Origin: Chamaea fasciata
Taxonomy: Eukaryota > Chordata > Aves > Passeriformes > Sylviidae
Assembly (NCBI GenBank): GCA_029207755.1
Contig: JARCOQ010000012.1
Span: 18,525,740 to 18,589,739 of the forward strand
Direction of reading: 5' to 3'
Length of the DNA stretch: 64,000 nucleotides
A program made the position numbers and the translations under genes. Each line of letters begins with the position of its first letter. The stretch's first letter is position 1. Shown in pieces: positions 11,457 through 25,000 of the stretch. The notes under the pieces are model-generated. The model was given only the letters and a program-made list of their open reading frames with translations. It was not told the origin of the DNA and ran no database searches.

Positions 11457-14400
11457 CCAACATCACTACAGCACAGGTAACCTGCCCAATAAAACAGACA
11501 ATGTGATAGAGCAAGCAGCTGCAATATTTATATTGTCTCACATTATATTTCTCCACTGAAATCCATAAAGACATGAATCCTGCTCAAGTGACACACTGTG
11601 TACTCATCAAGGTGATACTGTCTTTATAAATCAGGCATACAGTGACCATTTCAGGCACTGTGGAAAACACAGCAGACATAATGTGAAATCGACTATGAAT
11701 CTGACAATTTATCCATGTTTATCCTTGGAAAGGGGGGTTTATTTTTATTATCTAAAATAAATCTCTGAACTTCATTAGATCATCTCACCAAAATTGAATG
11801 TCAGGTTTATATTACAGTCTACAAAGCACACAGCAGCTGGTAATGATCAAAAACATTTTACCTCAGAGCTCCTTCACAGTGAGTTTCAAAATTGACCATT
11901 CAGAATAAAAATCTAAGCCTGCCATTCTTGACCAAAACATACAGCTTATGAACACTCCAGAATGAACATGTGCAGAAGTAAAACCAATTTAAAAAAATTC
12001 AGAAGATAAAAGGGTTGATAATACACCCCATTTATCCCTTGCCTCTCTTGTCACAAGGAGCTACTTCTCCCCCAGTATTCGCCATTTTAAACTATAAGAA
12101 ATAAGTAATACCCAGAATTACAATAAAGACTGGCTTCAAACACATTTCCCCACTCCCTACCTTCAGCTCAGAAAGCTCTTTCCTTGCAGTTATACCTGAC
12201 AAGCAAAATACTCTGAGGTGACACCTTCCAAAATCCTGAGCTTCCCCGTCCCACTGGATTATTTGAAGGCATCGACTCACCTGTTTTTGCAGTAAAAGAA
12301 AGTACTGACACAGCTCTTTAATGAGCACTGTCCACTCACTGACTTTATATCAACCTGTGAGTATCCAAAGCTTAAAAGTATCTGGCTCCTCTTTTCTCGT
12401 CTTCAGTTCAGATTTTATGTTGTAGCCTTGCAGATTATCTGCAACCAGAACTGTTTCAAACCAAATGTGTTTGTTTCTCACATATCAAAATCTCCTATTC
12501 CTCCTGAAACCTCCATAAAGAACTAGGGCTGGGGAGAAACTACACTGTCAGGTTTTAAATGGCCTGAATCTCCTCAGAACTTTTAAATGTTCCTGCATTT
12601 AACACTACCTGCACTAACACCTACTTTTTGCAGGTTTAGCATGTGGCATAAATGTCAAATGATGCAAAACAGACAGGTCTGCTAGTTTTGAAAACCTAAA
12701 TCATAGTGTAGATTCACATTCTCCCTGACAGCAATCAAAACCTGCAGATACACTCAGCCTCACTAATCCAAATCTGTGGAAGAAATGCTAATACAAATCC
12801 AAGTAGATACATCCACACTTCAGTTCTGCCTTCATTGACTGATTGGTAATTAAGGCATATATTTGGTTCCAGAGATATAGAAAAAACCCAAATCCCAAAG
12901 GAAGCAGTTGAATCTGAGCCCAAGGTTATTAATCATACTGCCTCTAATTGTATATAAAGTATTTTTACTCCCTCAAAAATGTTTTTTAAAATATTATGGG
13001 ATTTAAATATGTCACAATATTCTGGATATCTTGATTAGATCTCCTTTAATATACTGCCTCCGAATAATTCGTAATTTATTTAACAGAAATGAAGAACTCT
13101 TACTAATCATTAAGATTAAGCAGAATTTTTAGCCTGACTAGACTAGCAACAGAAGTTGATAAGGGGATTTTTTTTTTTCTTAAACAGTGCTTTTTACTGT
13201 CTTCTTGTAATTAAAGTTTCAACCAAGGTCCCATTAGACTGATAGGGATCCCCCCCGTGAATCAGACAGACCCTCAAGTCTTCAAGTTTCCGGAGAAAAG
13301 TCTCATTGGTGACTAGCATCTGGGAAGGCTTTGACTAAATCAAGCAAGAACTCACTAAGATTAAAAGCCTAAAGAATTTTGCTTCTCATTGACATTTGAA
13401 ATACTTTCTACATCGTTCCCCTGACCCAGCCAGATCCCATGTCCTCACAAAGCACCACATGGGTTACTTCAGTCTATCTTCCCTTGCAGTCAGCCCTGTA
13501 TAGGTGCCAATTTCATGTCAGGCAGCCAAAGGATACTAAAGCTCACTGTAAATACCCTCCCTCATTCAGTGGCCCCTCAGGGTTAGGACACAAAAATCAG
13601 TCCAGTAAAAGTCAGGGAGGACAGAACTTGTGCCAAGAAGAAAGCCAAGGGAGGGCAAGGGGAAGACAGAATCCCTGAAGAGAGGAAGAACTGGCTTGGG
13701 AGAAGCACTGCAGGATCTGCCCAAGGTAGAACACACCAACTACACACTGCAGCTGGGCCAGGACTGGTCCTTCAGTGGAAGTGCTTTGTAAGTATTCCTC
13801 ACACCTACAGAGGCTGAAGCAGGGATATTCTTCTTTCTTTTATGGCTTCCATGCCCCTTATATCTTTGCAATCCTTCCACAAGTGTCCCAGCTTTGGTAA
13901 AAGCCACCACATCCCTCCTCTGGCAACAGCACTTCCAAATTTCCTTTCCAAACAATGGTAATACATGTTCTCCAGAGGCCTTCATCCATTTATCACCTTC
14001 TGATCATGGCTTTCACAGTTTTTCTTCTATGTTACCCTTACAGTTCCTATAAGAATCCCCCCCATCAGTCTATCCCCCTTCCCTCAATCAATGTGCCAGA
14101 TTGTAAGACCCAGTTCAGGCTTCCAGATTCTCTCCTTCATGGTAAAGATATTTTAGACCTGACTGGACACTGGTCTACCAGACCACCCAAATCAGCTTTC
14201 TTCACTCCCTTATGTTTATTCAGTTTCTCCCCTTTACAGCTTCTCTGTAGCTAATAAGCATAGATATTTGCATATCTATAAATAAGCATACCTTTGCCAT
14301 CTTCCAGGTCATGCTCACACATCTTGAAAAAGTTCAGCTTAAAATCCTTCTTCCTAATACTTGTTTCTCTCCACAAATCCAGAAGATTAGCCCACAAACA

Positions 14401-17400
14401 CTGAGTGGGCCAGAAGGGCAGATCTGCTGCAAATGGATAATCAGAGCCTCACACAGCAGAGACAAGGTCAGTCTGGTGTAGCCATCAAGGTCTTTCATAC
14501 GGTTACAGACAGCTGTGCAGTCAGTCCAGAGAGACGGGTAAGAAAAGCCAGAGGCTTTTTCTTTAAGAAAGGGATCCCCAAATGTAGGCAATGAAAGTCT
14601 TCCTGTTACCTTATTTATGCAAAACAGCTCAATGCACGACTGCTTTTTTTAAGCTTTTACCAAAGGCACCTCAAAACAACCACAAGCAAAGGATCAAGGA
14701 CTGCTCTTAAACAAGCATTAAAATAAAAGGACAGTATACTTTTTTACCATACCATAACAGTGTGAGATCTTATATTTACCATGAAACAGAAACAAGGTTG
14801 TATACGGCATTTGATCAGCTGAAGAGTTCACCAATCCCAGTACTGTGTGTTAGTATTTTCAGCTCTAAAGAACAGGAAAAAATAGTGGCATTGTAGCACA
14901 GCCAGTCAAGGCAAAGGGAAAGCAAATCAAAGCACCAAATGGAGAAGAGGTAAAAATCCATACATTCCAGCTCTGCATTCAAAGCTACCTTCCTGCTTAG
15001 AGAAAGATTTCCCCTTTCATTCCCTTCTGATGCATTCAATACGGCTTAGCGCCAACGGCAAGATTTCATATTCACTAGAAGAAAAATTCTGATGTTCTAT
15101 GGGAAGTCTCATTCAGCTTGTCCCAATATGTTTCTCTGCATCTTACTGCTTGCCTGTAGCCTTAAAGAATAAGGGCCTTTTTATTACACAGGTGATCTGG
15201 TGGCAGGAAAGTATAAACTATTCATGTAAAACACCTTGCTGCAGTTTGCTGAAGACTTCCATGTTCCAGTTTTGGGGAAGATAAGGCATTTCATTGGAAG
15301 AAGAATTTTAAGATCTAATTAGGTTCCTTAATCGAAAGCATTTAAGTTATGATACTTTGTGCTGTAGGTACTTAATGGAGCTATTAAGCAAGAAAAGAAA
15401 TCATTATTATTTTTAAATGCAACTTGTTCTTTCAGAAAGAAGTGAAAGAAAGATGCTGCCATCATTTACAAGTACAATGCCAAGCACAAGAAGCTTAAGT
15501 AACTCTTGATCAGAGAGTGCTGAACTGCTTCAAAAATCAGGTTACTACAGCCAGGATCATTTGAATTAGAACTGTTAATGTAGTAAAAAGGTGAACAGTT
15601 CAATTAGTTCTTCAAAGACAAAAATTGTCACAATGAAGTTTGTCCAAGACAAAAGGTCTCAAATATATCTGGGGTCCAAGGCCACCCCAGCAAGCAACTC
15701 TTTGTTGCTCTGTGGCCAGAACACTCTGAAGAAGCGTCGTGGTCCCCTGCCATGCCCTGAAGAACAGCAGTTCCTGCACTCCACAGAGCATTTCATACAG
15801 TGCCAGGGAAAGTGCCAGAGACACTTTGCAAAGGGCACAGATGGTGCCACTTGAAGAATAAATTTATTGCAAATAAGAAAATGGTGACAGAAATCAGGTA
15901 TTTGAGCTATTGCTTGACCTGTCACTAATCCTTTGCAAGACACTATAAATGGATGCATTGGAAGTTTCTTGGAGTTTTCTCTAACTTGAGAATCAACACT
16001 TCATACGAGACAGAATAAGAGTACTGGAAAATAACCTAAACAGCAACACAGTACCTTCCAGTGATTGACCACTGTTGTTTCCAAATACTACATAAATACA
16101 TTTCAGGATGATGACAAAGAACAAAGCAAACTTCCATGTTACTCAGTAGAAGGTACCTCCTCAGTCCTCCAGAATGCACGTCTCAAAATGCATCCTCATT
16201 ACCTGCTGCAATTTTTTAACTTTTCTGTCCTTCAGCCTTGTGAAACAAAAGGACCACTTGAAATGAGAACAGGAAAATGCACCTGACAAATTAAGATACT
16301 TTATTTATCCATAGAAAATTTATTTCATTGATAGGATATGATAGGAACTACCTTGGCACACTGTTATTTCGCTTCCACTTAATTTTTGCCATAATCTTCA
16401 GGGTCTCTTCCTTTACCTTGTTGTTTCCCTACAGTCACAGATTATTTAAATATCTGTCTTGGAAGGGGTGGGCTTTTCCTCTGAAAACTGGAAACATTAG
16501 TTTGCATCCTAAGCAGTAGTGATCTCAAGTTTATAAAGAAGGCAGGGGCAGGGAAAGGAACTTAACCTTTCATAAGCTTTCCCATTGGTTTTGAAAAATC
16601 TGGCAGTTGCCCAAAGGAAAAGAGTGTCCCAATAATAGAGGCTGTGCTGCTGAAAAATGTCATTTCTAAAACTGTTGATCATTAGCGAAATACCATAGAT
16701 CAGGATCTTTTTAACCAGAAGCACTAGAATAACTTGAGAGGGTGACTAAAGCCAGTGAACAGTATTCTCCATAATTACTGAAAAATGAAACTAATTTCTT
16801 TTCACCCTGAACAGCTTTCACCTCCTGCCAGAGGCATTAATGTAGAATACGGATGTTAATAATGAGGATAGTAGGAACGAGAAGTGTTTTAAGATTTAAA
16901 GGCTGACTTTTTAATGGTGTTCGTGTTGTAGCATGGCATGCCATGTAATTAATGCAACTCCTCTTTACCAATTCAAAAATGTGTACTTCTCTTCACAGAG
17001 CTGCAGTTCTGACACTATTTAGAGCAACTCTTGGCCCTTTTGAATCCTCTCTTATCTCAGATCATTAAGGGCTTTGGGTGACACCACAGTAATGCAACTT
17101 ACTTTCATTTTGTAAAGTCTTTAATTTCCAAATGTAATACAGCTATAACTGTAGGATGGTTTATCTTCTCAGCACCCCACCTGATAAGTAAGAAGACGGA
17201 CAAAGTATTCAGTGGAAATGGACACAGAAAATCTTTCTTTCCTATCTTTCTCCAAGCACTGCCTATATTTCTTGTGCTGCTCTCATAATTGCAATCACCC
17301 TCATCCCGACTTTAAGAAAATCAGCTGGGGTTTGAGCAACAAAACTGGAGCAGAACAAGGCACTATCACACAATGACAAATTGTGGAACATTCCTGGGCT

Positions 17401-17611
17401 GCTCACACTGAAAGCCAGGCAGCTTCATGCTCAGAGGTACCTGTAACCTGCAGTAGCTACATGAAGCTTATCAAGGAATCCCCATCCCTGTCACACCTTT
17501 CCTGCAGTTCACACAAATTCAGAGCTGCATAAAGACTGACAGTTTTGCTGTTACTCTGTTGAAGTTCAATTGATTTGAATCACAGCAAGCCTAACACCCA
17601 CCCAAATTTTC

Positions 17612-17629
17612 GGGGGGGGGGGCGGGGGG
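17612..17629 (+). repeat. G-rich tract (G11-C-G6)
   Basis: A run of eleven G, one C, then six G, followed by an A/C-rich stretch. It could fold as a G-quadruplex. No gene context is seen. Confidence 0.85.
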
Positions 17630-19530
17630 AAGAAACAAACAAAAAACAAAAAACCAAAACACCAGCACATATCCCACCTGAAAGACCCAGTTTTCAAAAT
17701 TCCCCATTTTTCCTCAATTATTCTAAAGTCATATTTGAGCAAAATCTCTTTTGTTGTTGTTGTTTTTGGTTCTCTTGTTTAGGGAGAGGGGAGAAAGTGT
17801 ACTAACAACTTCTTCACAGCTATATTCCACAGGTAAATTGAGATTTATGACCAGCCAGGCTATCTTTGCCCTTTGACCCTCAGTTACTCCCTTTACTCCA
17901 GTTCCCAGAAAGTTCAGGAGACCTTACAGAGTAATTGAAGAATTTATTCTTTTGTGGCTTTTAATCAAAGAACTAACACTGTTGCACAGCTTTAAAATTC
18001 ACACATCTATGACTATATTACTTCAAAAGACAAAAGTGTTGCTTGTTAATTCAATAGTCTTGCCACTATCTGCTGCCCTGATCTCACATATTCACTGCAG
18101 ACTTTAGCCTCAAAGTATTTTTAAAATACAGGAATGTTTTCATGCACTGTTTAAATGTCATCCTATCTATAGAAATAGCCTGAACTTGACTTCATGACAT
18201 TGGATGACAGAAGAGAAAAAAAAACCCCAAAAAGTAAACCCACCACATTCCTGGGAATGTAAACATGTTGTAAAACACCAGCACCAAATCCCTAAACATC
18301 TAGTACAGAGTGAACAACAGGGCAAGGTTTCTGTAAGTCACCTAGGAGGTTCCCCTTTGCCATGGACTTTTTCTCAGCCACTTAAATAAAAGCAACCTAC
18401 AAATGTCTATTCTGTATCTTCTGTAAGTGATAACATTTCCATGAATAGCACAAATTGATGGGGAAGGTGCCTTCTCTAATTACTCACTGTGAAAGCAGAG
18501 AGTCCAAATTGGAATTCATGATCAGCTTAAATAATAATCAGTCTAATGACTAGGTTGGCAACAGACAGAAGCTTGAAGGAACAAGCTGAGTTGCTGCAGG
18601 GTTATCATGGGGGAAGCTGTTGCTTATGAGCTAGGAGCTGTTGAAAAATCTCCTCTGAGAGTTTGAGGAGATTTGCAGTGGAGGACCAGAGAGATACAGC
18701 ACCAATTGAAAGAGTTATAAATAAATTTGTACCAATGCACTTTCCATACACGAGCAGCCAGAGGATGCAACATCCCCAAAGAGACCAGATAAATTTACAA
18801 AGATCACCCCCACAGAAGAGAAGACTGCAAACATTTTTAAGGTACTGCAGCAACATGAAAGACAAGGACTATAGAATGAAAACCCACATTGTGAAGGTGT
18901 CACCTCTAAGACTTATACAAATATTAAATTGTGAAGGCTGCAAATAGAGGAAAAAGAATGAGTGACTGCTTTCAAATACATAAACAGGCAGAGGCTTACA
19001 TGGGGTAAAACCAATTGGTTTCTGCTTCACGATGATCCATGGCTATAAAGACACATAGAGAGCCAAATTCACAATCCTGACAATGCCTAACTCTGATAAT
19101 GTCCATGGCATGGAGAAGCCCCCCCAACCTGTGCTCCAAAACACTTCTGCTCTTTGCCTATTGCTTCTTGTAAAAGATACAGAATTTTTCTTTGCCATTT
19201 CTGGCAGCAGGTTTTACTGTATACACATATTAAGGTTTCCAGCTAACAAAAGATGGCACAGCTAAGAATCAGTGATTTTTATCTTCAAATGCAGTACTGA
19301 CTGAATTTTTACACTTAAGGAACACTGAAAAGGCTGTGGAAGCACTGCTGATCTTTGCATACGTATACATCCAATGTAGAGGGAGGCTGGGGACAGTGTT
19401 CAGCAGTGGTCTTCTGCATCGCTCACTCTAAAATGGAAGGGATGAAGGAGAAAAAAAGAGGGAGCAGCAGCTCATTTATTTCAATTGTTTGGTATGCCCT
19501 TTTAGTCCTTCTCTGGCTTTGCTTCCCCAT

Positions 19531-19548
19531 TAGCTAGCTAGCTAGCTA
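19531..19548. repeat. (TAGC)n microsatellite
   Basis: TAGCTAGCTAGCTAGCTA, about four and a half copies of a self-complementary tetranucleotide. Confidence 0.9.
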
Positions 19549-20689
19549 ACCTGACCACAACCTCTCAAAAACACAGGCTTGAATCCTGCTCTGTTCCATC
19601 TTACTCACTTTTCACCAGTACAAACTACATTGAAAAGGCCAGGCCTTCTTGTGCTGAAGTCAAACTTCATCTAGCTATTTTTCTCTGACAGCTGCAAACC
19701 ACAAAAAGTAGTGATGATATATTTAGGCTGTTGTCCAAAAATACCAGAAATGCCTGCTTCTTTTATATTGCTGTACCTCATGTTATGGTTTGAGCAAGCC
19801 CACATTAAGCGACCACAGAACCACTTAGCATTCTCCAGCCATGAAACCAGTCCTACTGCAAAAGAACAGGGGGAACCTTCTCCCTGCATGGCATAACAAA
19901 TGAGCACAATAGAAACCTTGTCATTTCCACCTCAGAACACAAGTGAGATGAAGACGTGGCTCACTGCGGAACTTCAGGAAAGGTAATTTAAAAACTAGTC
20001 CTGTCACAGGTCTAGGCCAGAAGTAGGAACCAAGCAGAGGGTGGTAGATGAGGGGTGAGGACACAAAAGTTTCCTTAGAGAGCTGTCACATTTAGAGGAC
20101 TGCTAGGAACTCTCAACAGACATGGCAGAGCCCAGGCAACCATTTCGGAAAGGTTCTTTACTTCTTAGTAAATTATCACAATTTCCAAACAGTTGCAAGC
20201 CCTGTGTATTTTCTGAATTTCTAGCTCACAATTGAGCAAAGCCCAGCAGCGCCCAGAACCCATCAGTTTCTTGGGTAGATGGGGCTTAAGGGCAGGTACC
20301 ACAGCACAGCTGGAGCTCTGCGAGGGGCTGGAGGAGACATTTATTCCTCCTGACACTGTAACTTACTGTGTCGGTCACAATGTTATCTGGGTCACCGCTA
20401 CAAGTTTATGCGACATCAACAGCAGCTCCGCTGGCAGGCTTCCCCTCGGAACCTACAGCGAGGGAGAGCAGGCATCCAGTCCTGATCACTGCAAAACTCA
20501 GATTACAATATCTAATCCAGAGAAACTTCACTTCCAGAAGAGAGAGGGGAGTTATCAGTGAACAGTAGCATCATTAAACGGCATTCTGGCTGTCAGACAT
20601 CCAGCACGAGGACTGTGCTGCAGCTGGCGGCCCATCTTTGAGAGTAACCTTACTACATTTACTTGTTTGTTTTCTTCTGCCTCCATTTG

Positions 20690-20990
20690 CCTCCTAAGCC
20701 GGTCGTGAAGCAGCAGAAGGGCCGTGCATTTCACCCTGGCCGTGCCGCAGCGGCGCACGGGTTGCGCGGGGCCGGCACCGGGGGACGCGGGGCTGCCGCG
20801 CGGTTTCCATGGCGCTGCCGGGCCCCGGGGCTGCAGCCCTGCCGTCTGTCTGCTCCCGCCCGGCGTGCCGAGAGAGCGAACGTGCTTTCCCTGGGCTGCA
20901 CGGCTACTGCTGCTCCTGCCTTCACAGCCCCCGCAATAGATCGCTCCCATTGTCTTTGCCTTTCCCCACGTTCCCGCTGTTGCTAATTAG
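20690..20990. promoter_or_regulatory. Orphan CpG island
   Basis: About 300 bases of dense CpG and GC sequence (for example ggggccggcaccgggggacg and ccatggcgctgccgggcccc) sit abruptly in AT-rich intergenic DNA 17 kb after CHST8 and 17 kb before the KCTD15 promoter. An inverted CCAAT box (cccattgtct at about 20947) lies near the right edge. CpG islands in vertebrates usually mark promoters, so an unannotated transcript or a distal regulatory element is likely. The open frames across it are GC-driven and overlap on both strands, so I do not call a protein. Confidence 0.6.
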
Positions 20991-22045
20991 GCTGGCACTT
21001 CATGGAACCGACAATACTTGTGCTTACCCAATTAAGCAGGCGCACAGCAGAAGGTGGACTGTCTCCGCAGAAGCCAGGCACGACACTAGAATAAACCTCG
21101 TCTCTCACGGTTTTTTTCTAACACTTTTCTTTTCTTTCCCCATAGGAAAAGATCAGGAATTAGGTGCACTAGGAATAGAAAACCCAAACGATCTGATCTG
21201 AAACTTATGCTTCAGATGTTAGGATTTTTATTTCTTTTCATTTATTTAAATTAATTACATTTGGGGGGTGGCTTCAGTCAAAAAAAGAAAAAAAGAAAAG
21301 AAAAAAAGCAAAAAAGCTATTTACAAAACCCCATACTGTATGATTGACTTACAAAAAAGTCCCAGAGTTGTTAATCAGGTGATTACAAATGTACCTGTAA
21401 AAACAAGCAACAGCCATCAAAAATTCACCTGATGACCTTCACCCTCCCTGCTTCCCCCAGGAGGAAAAAAATTGTAACAAGTGAAAAACATTCTTTCAAG
21501 TACAAAATGCCCAATACTTGGGAAAGGAAATAAACAGGTATTTGCAAAAGTGACCTCCTGCCCTGCTCTGTAGGATTACACTAAAACAGGAGTAAAGGCT
21601 CAGTGTCCAAATCTAGTTGTGATTAACGCAGGAGTCAGAGACAGAGAGAAGGAATTTAGTGACGAGGAAAATTGGCTGCTCTTTCATCTGAGCCTTTCTT
21701 CTGTTCAAGAAAAATATTTTACCTTAGAAGGGGAAGAAAAAAAAAAAAAGACGAATTTTGTGTCATTCTCTTTTCTTTTCTATGACAAGCTGTCACTTCT
21801 AGATATGGAAACCGTATCACCGTGTTGCTGGAGAGAATAAGTGGGGCACGATTTCTCCTTTCCTTTGATATGAACAAAGATTAAAGTAATAAAAAACTAA
21901 GAAGATGAGAGTGAAGGAAAAGCAGAATTTTTCAGCAGAGCTGATGTTATTTTAGTATGACATTCTATGAAGCAACAGTGGCATCCAGTGGTAAATTTCC
22001 ATAAGCAAGCTTCATCTCCTACTTTCACTAAGTTTTGGCTTACAT

Positions 22046-22049
<4 letters not shown>
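20991..22049. other. Intergenic, no gene seen
   Basis: Unique sequence to the right of the CpG island, with an A/G low-complexity run at about 21280-21316. Nothing coding is supported. Confidence 0.45.

Positions 22050-22091
<42 letters not shown>
22050..22091 (+). repeat. Poly(T) tract, 42 nt
   Basis: An uninterrupted run of 42 T, unusually long for unique intergenic DNA. Flanks are not recognisable as a retrotransposon. Confidence 0.95.
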
Positions 22092-22092
<1 letters not shown>

Positions 22093-25000
22093 GCAACAGG
22101 TCCTCAAGGTACCTTCCCCCTCTTCCTCCTACTTATACCACTACTAAAACAGCCACCATGCACCCAGTCTTCAATAACAGTAATGGAGACCAAGTTATCA
22201 GTTTTCTTCAAGGCTGTACATCATATTTGCATAGTCAGAAATTCCAATCGTTACTGAGAAGCCGCAACACGGATACAAACACATTTTTAAATCATTCTCA
22301 GAAAAATAAAGGGCATTTTTCTCCTGGTGCCCACAAGAGTGCAGCAAATATAATTCTGTATTGTCCCTTCCTCAGTCCCCCTTCCCATCTTGTTTTTCTG
22401 CAAGGCAATGTGATCATTCGTTTCTCATTTAGTGACATTAAGATTATTTTCACTTTATGATATCTCCTAAGTAGATGCCCGGGGCAAAAAGGAAGGGCTT
22501 AAAATTATAAGAGTATACTACAGAAGAAAGTCCATTCAGTGAATTTATTATGGTATTTTCATATTTGAAAATATATTTGTAGTTAAGAAAGCACCCTGTG
22601 CTAGCACAAGCTCAGTATCATTGTCAGTTATAATCTGGTAAGAAGGAGAATTGTCTCCTCACCAACACAGAACTAAAACTTGTCAGTCTGGCTCTCAGGT
22701 CAATCAAAATTTCTGGTCTGATTTTCTGATTTTTTTTTTTAATATGTCTTGAGATATTTTAAAATAATCAATCTCAACATCACTAAAAATTAGGTTTTTC
22801 ACTTAAATTTTCAAAAGAGTTAAACTAGACTATCTTCTCCCTTTTATTAGGACAATTTCTCTATCTGCACACCCCAAATTAATCTCCCGAAAGCTATTGA
22901 CTTATACAATGAGGTTCTATGAAGGAAAGGATTAGGTTTGTTTCCCTCCCAACATGATAAAACCTAAAATATCTCATGAAGAAACTGAAGCTTGGCCTGC
23001 ATCCAGTCTTCAAATGACAATGCAGTAACAGAGTTAACTGGTTTTTAATTGATGTGGTTCCACAAGTATGAGAGTGCCTACTCCATCTATCCCAAGAAAT
23101 GCAGACTGAAAAGGATAATTCCTGCCACCCTGCTGAGGAGGAGGGGGTAGATTAGGAAGCAAGTGTTTGACACTGAACTAAACTGCACTAAAGTATATCA
23201 GCAAACTCTCTGCCATAGCCCTTCTACTCAAACCCATTTGGATTATCCAAACCCCTGCCCACCAGAAGCAGAGCAGAATAACTCACGCTCTGGAGTAAAC
23301 AATGTATTTAATTCAACATGGTACCAAAATACCAGAGTTCACGAATATCATCCATTAGTGACTCTAACAATGAGGTAACCTGAGAAACAGGTTACTCACA
23401 CGTGCTGCTGTTAAATGCCTGATGTGGCTGACCAAGAAGCCAGCCACCTGAGATGGGTCCACCCCATGACAGTCTAGCATTGAAGCGGAGGATTTTTGGG
23501 TTGAGGTGTTTGTTAACTTGTTTTCCTCTTTGAACTGGCCAGCTCCCAAAAAGTATTATTTTTGTGCAAGCAGGCAAAAACTTGCAGATGGAGTCTGCCC
23601 CCAAAGCAGGAAAAGGAATCAGAACTCTTATAATACATTGTTCTAGCAAGTAAGATGCTAACATTAAAAATAGAAGAAAAATGCATAAAGAACAACAGAA
23701 GCTCAAGATTTATTGCCTTCTGATGAAGGGGGAAATCCCACACGATTGGGGTGGGCAGTTATGCACAGGAGATGAGCCTACAAACAGAACCACGACTGAA
23801 CTTGTGCTATGCTTGGGATAAAGCAATCTTTCCGTAGCAAAGTTGGAACACAGAAAAATCTCAAGACTGACATGGAATGATCAATATCCTATGAAATGAA
23901 GGATTCAAAAGAATCAGGTATTTTAAAGCAGAGCTGAAAGATTAAGATGAATTCTCTTTTTATTTTTTTTTTCTTTTTTTTCCCCTGGGCCTTTGAGCTG
24001 AGCTAGGATGTTCCTGAACATTCTTAGTACATAGAGCTCCCAATGAATTGCAGACTCCTTTTCCACAACATACTTTGGAAATAAACACAATAAAGCAAGA
24101 TCTCTGCAGCTCTGAGCCCACCCTGATTTTATGCAGGTTCTAACCCTAGCAACGTGACACCAAGCAAAAGGTAGCTCCAGTTCCACCCCCCCTTCTCCTG
24201 CAGAGTTCCTCCCTTCTCCTCCCTCCTGCAATCCAAGGCTATTCCCACACTCTGCAGAGGAGCCTGCCCACCACCAGCAGCTCTAAGGGAGCAGAACAGC
24301 AGAGTCCAAACATGGGCTCCAGTGCTGGGTTCCAGCTGCACCTCCAAGCCAGGGTCAGACCAGTATCTCCCAGAACAGCAGCATCAAATGATCCTGATCA
24401 TTTGGGATTTGCACCTGGAAGCAGTATTACAGACAACTCAATAAAGAACTCAAGTATCAAAAAACCTGCTAGGATCGTCATAGTTACTTAGATGACTTTT
24501 TTCTGAAAAAATACTTGGATACCCAAAGGTAGCTAAACCTGTACCATATTAATTTATTTTCAGTGTAGATTAAGAGTTTGGGGGAGGAACTTAACAAAAT
24601 AAGCTTTCTTTGGTACCTCAGAAGAGATCACAATTCATTAAGAACATAATCACGTTGTCATGTATTCTGGTTTGGACAATATGAACTATGAGATCACGAA
24701 ATATGTCACTCATCTGAATTCCATCTCCAGCAGTGGTTTCAAACATCATATAATGCATTTTCGTGCCAAATAATGCCGTTTATCACTAATGGATCTCTTG
24801 CTCCTGATACCATCTTTCCACCAGATGTCACACTTCCCCTTTACCTGGTAACTCCAAACCTCTCAATAAAACCCTGTACACAGATGCATTTGTTCTTTTG
24901 TTGACCATTTCCACACTCTAATTAAATATTAGTCCTTCTATTTGGCTTGCAGTAGCAACACTGCATTAAACACCCAAACATATAACTCGTGCAGCTAAGT

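Larger units (their letters stand above)
10295..20560. other. Intergenic, no gene seen
   Basis: About 10 kb of mostly AT-rich unique sequence. Simple repeats include an A/C-rich low-complexity run at 11329-11456, a G-rich run at 17612-17629 and (TAGC)n at 19531-19548. The many small open frames are short, have no domains and are unsupported by splice or promoter context. I see no RNA gene. Confidence 0.45.

Noticed and set aside
10257..22091. Poly(T) runs at 10257 and 22050 as tails of processed retrocopies
   Set aside because: Minus-strand sequence next to each run has no recognisable gene or retroelement. Avian CR1 elements do not end in poly(A).
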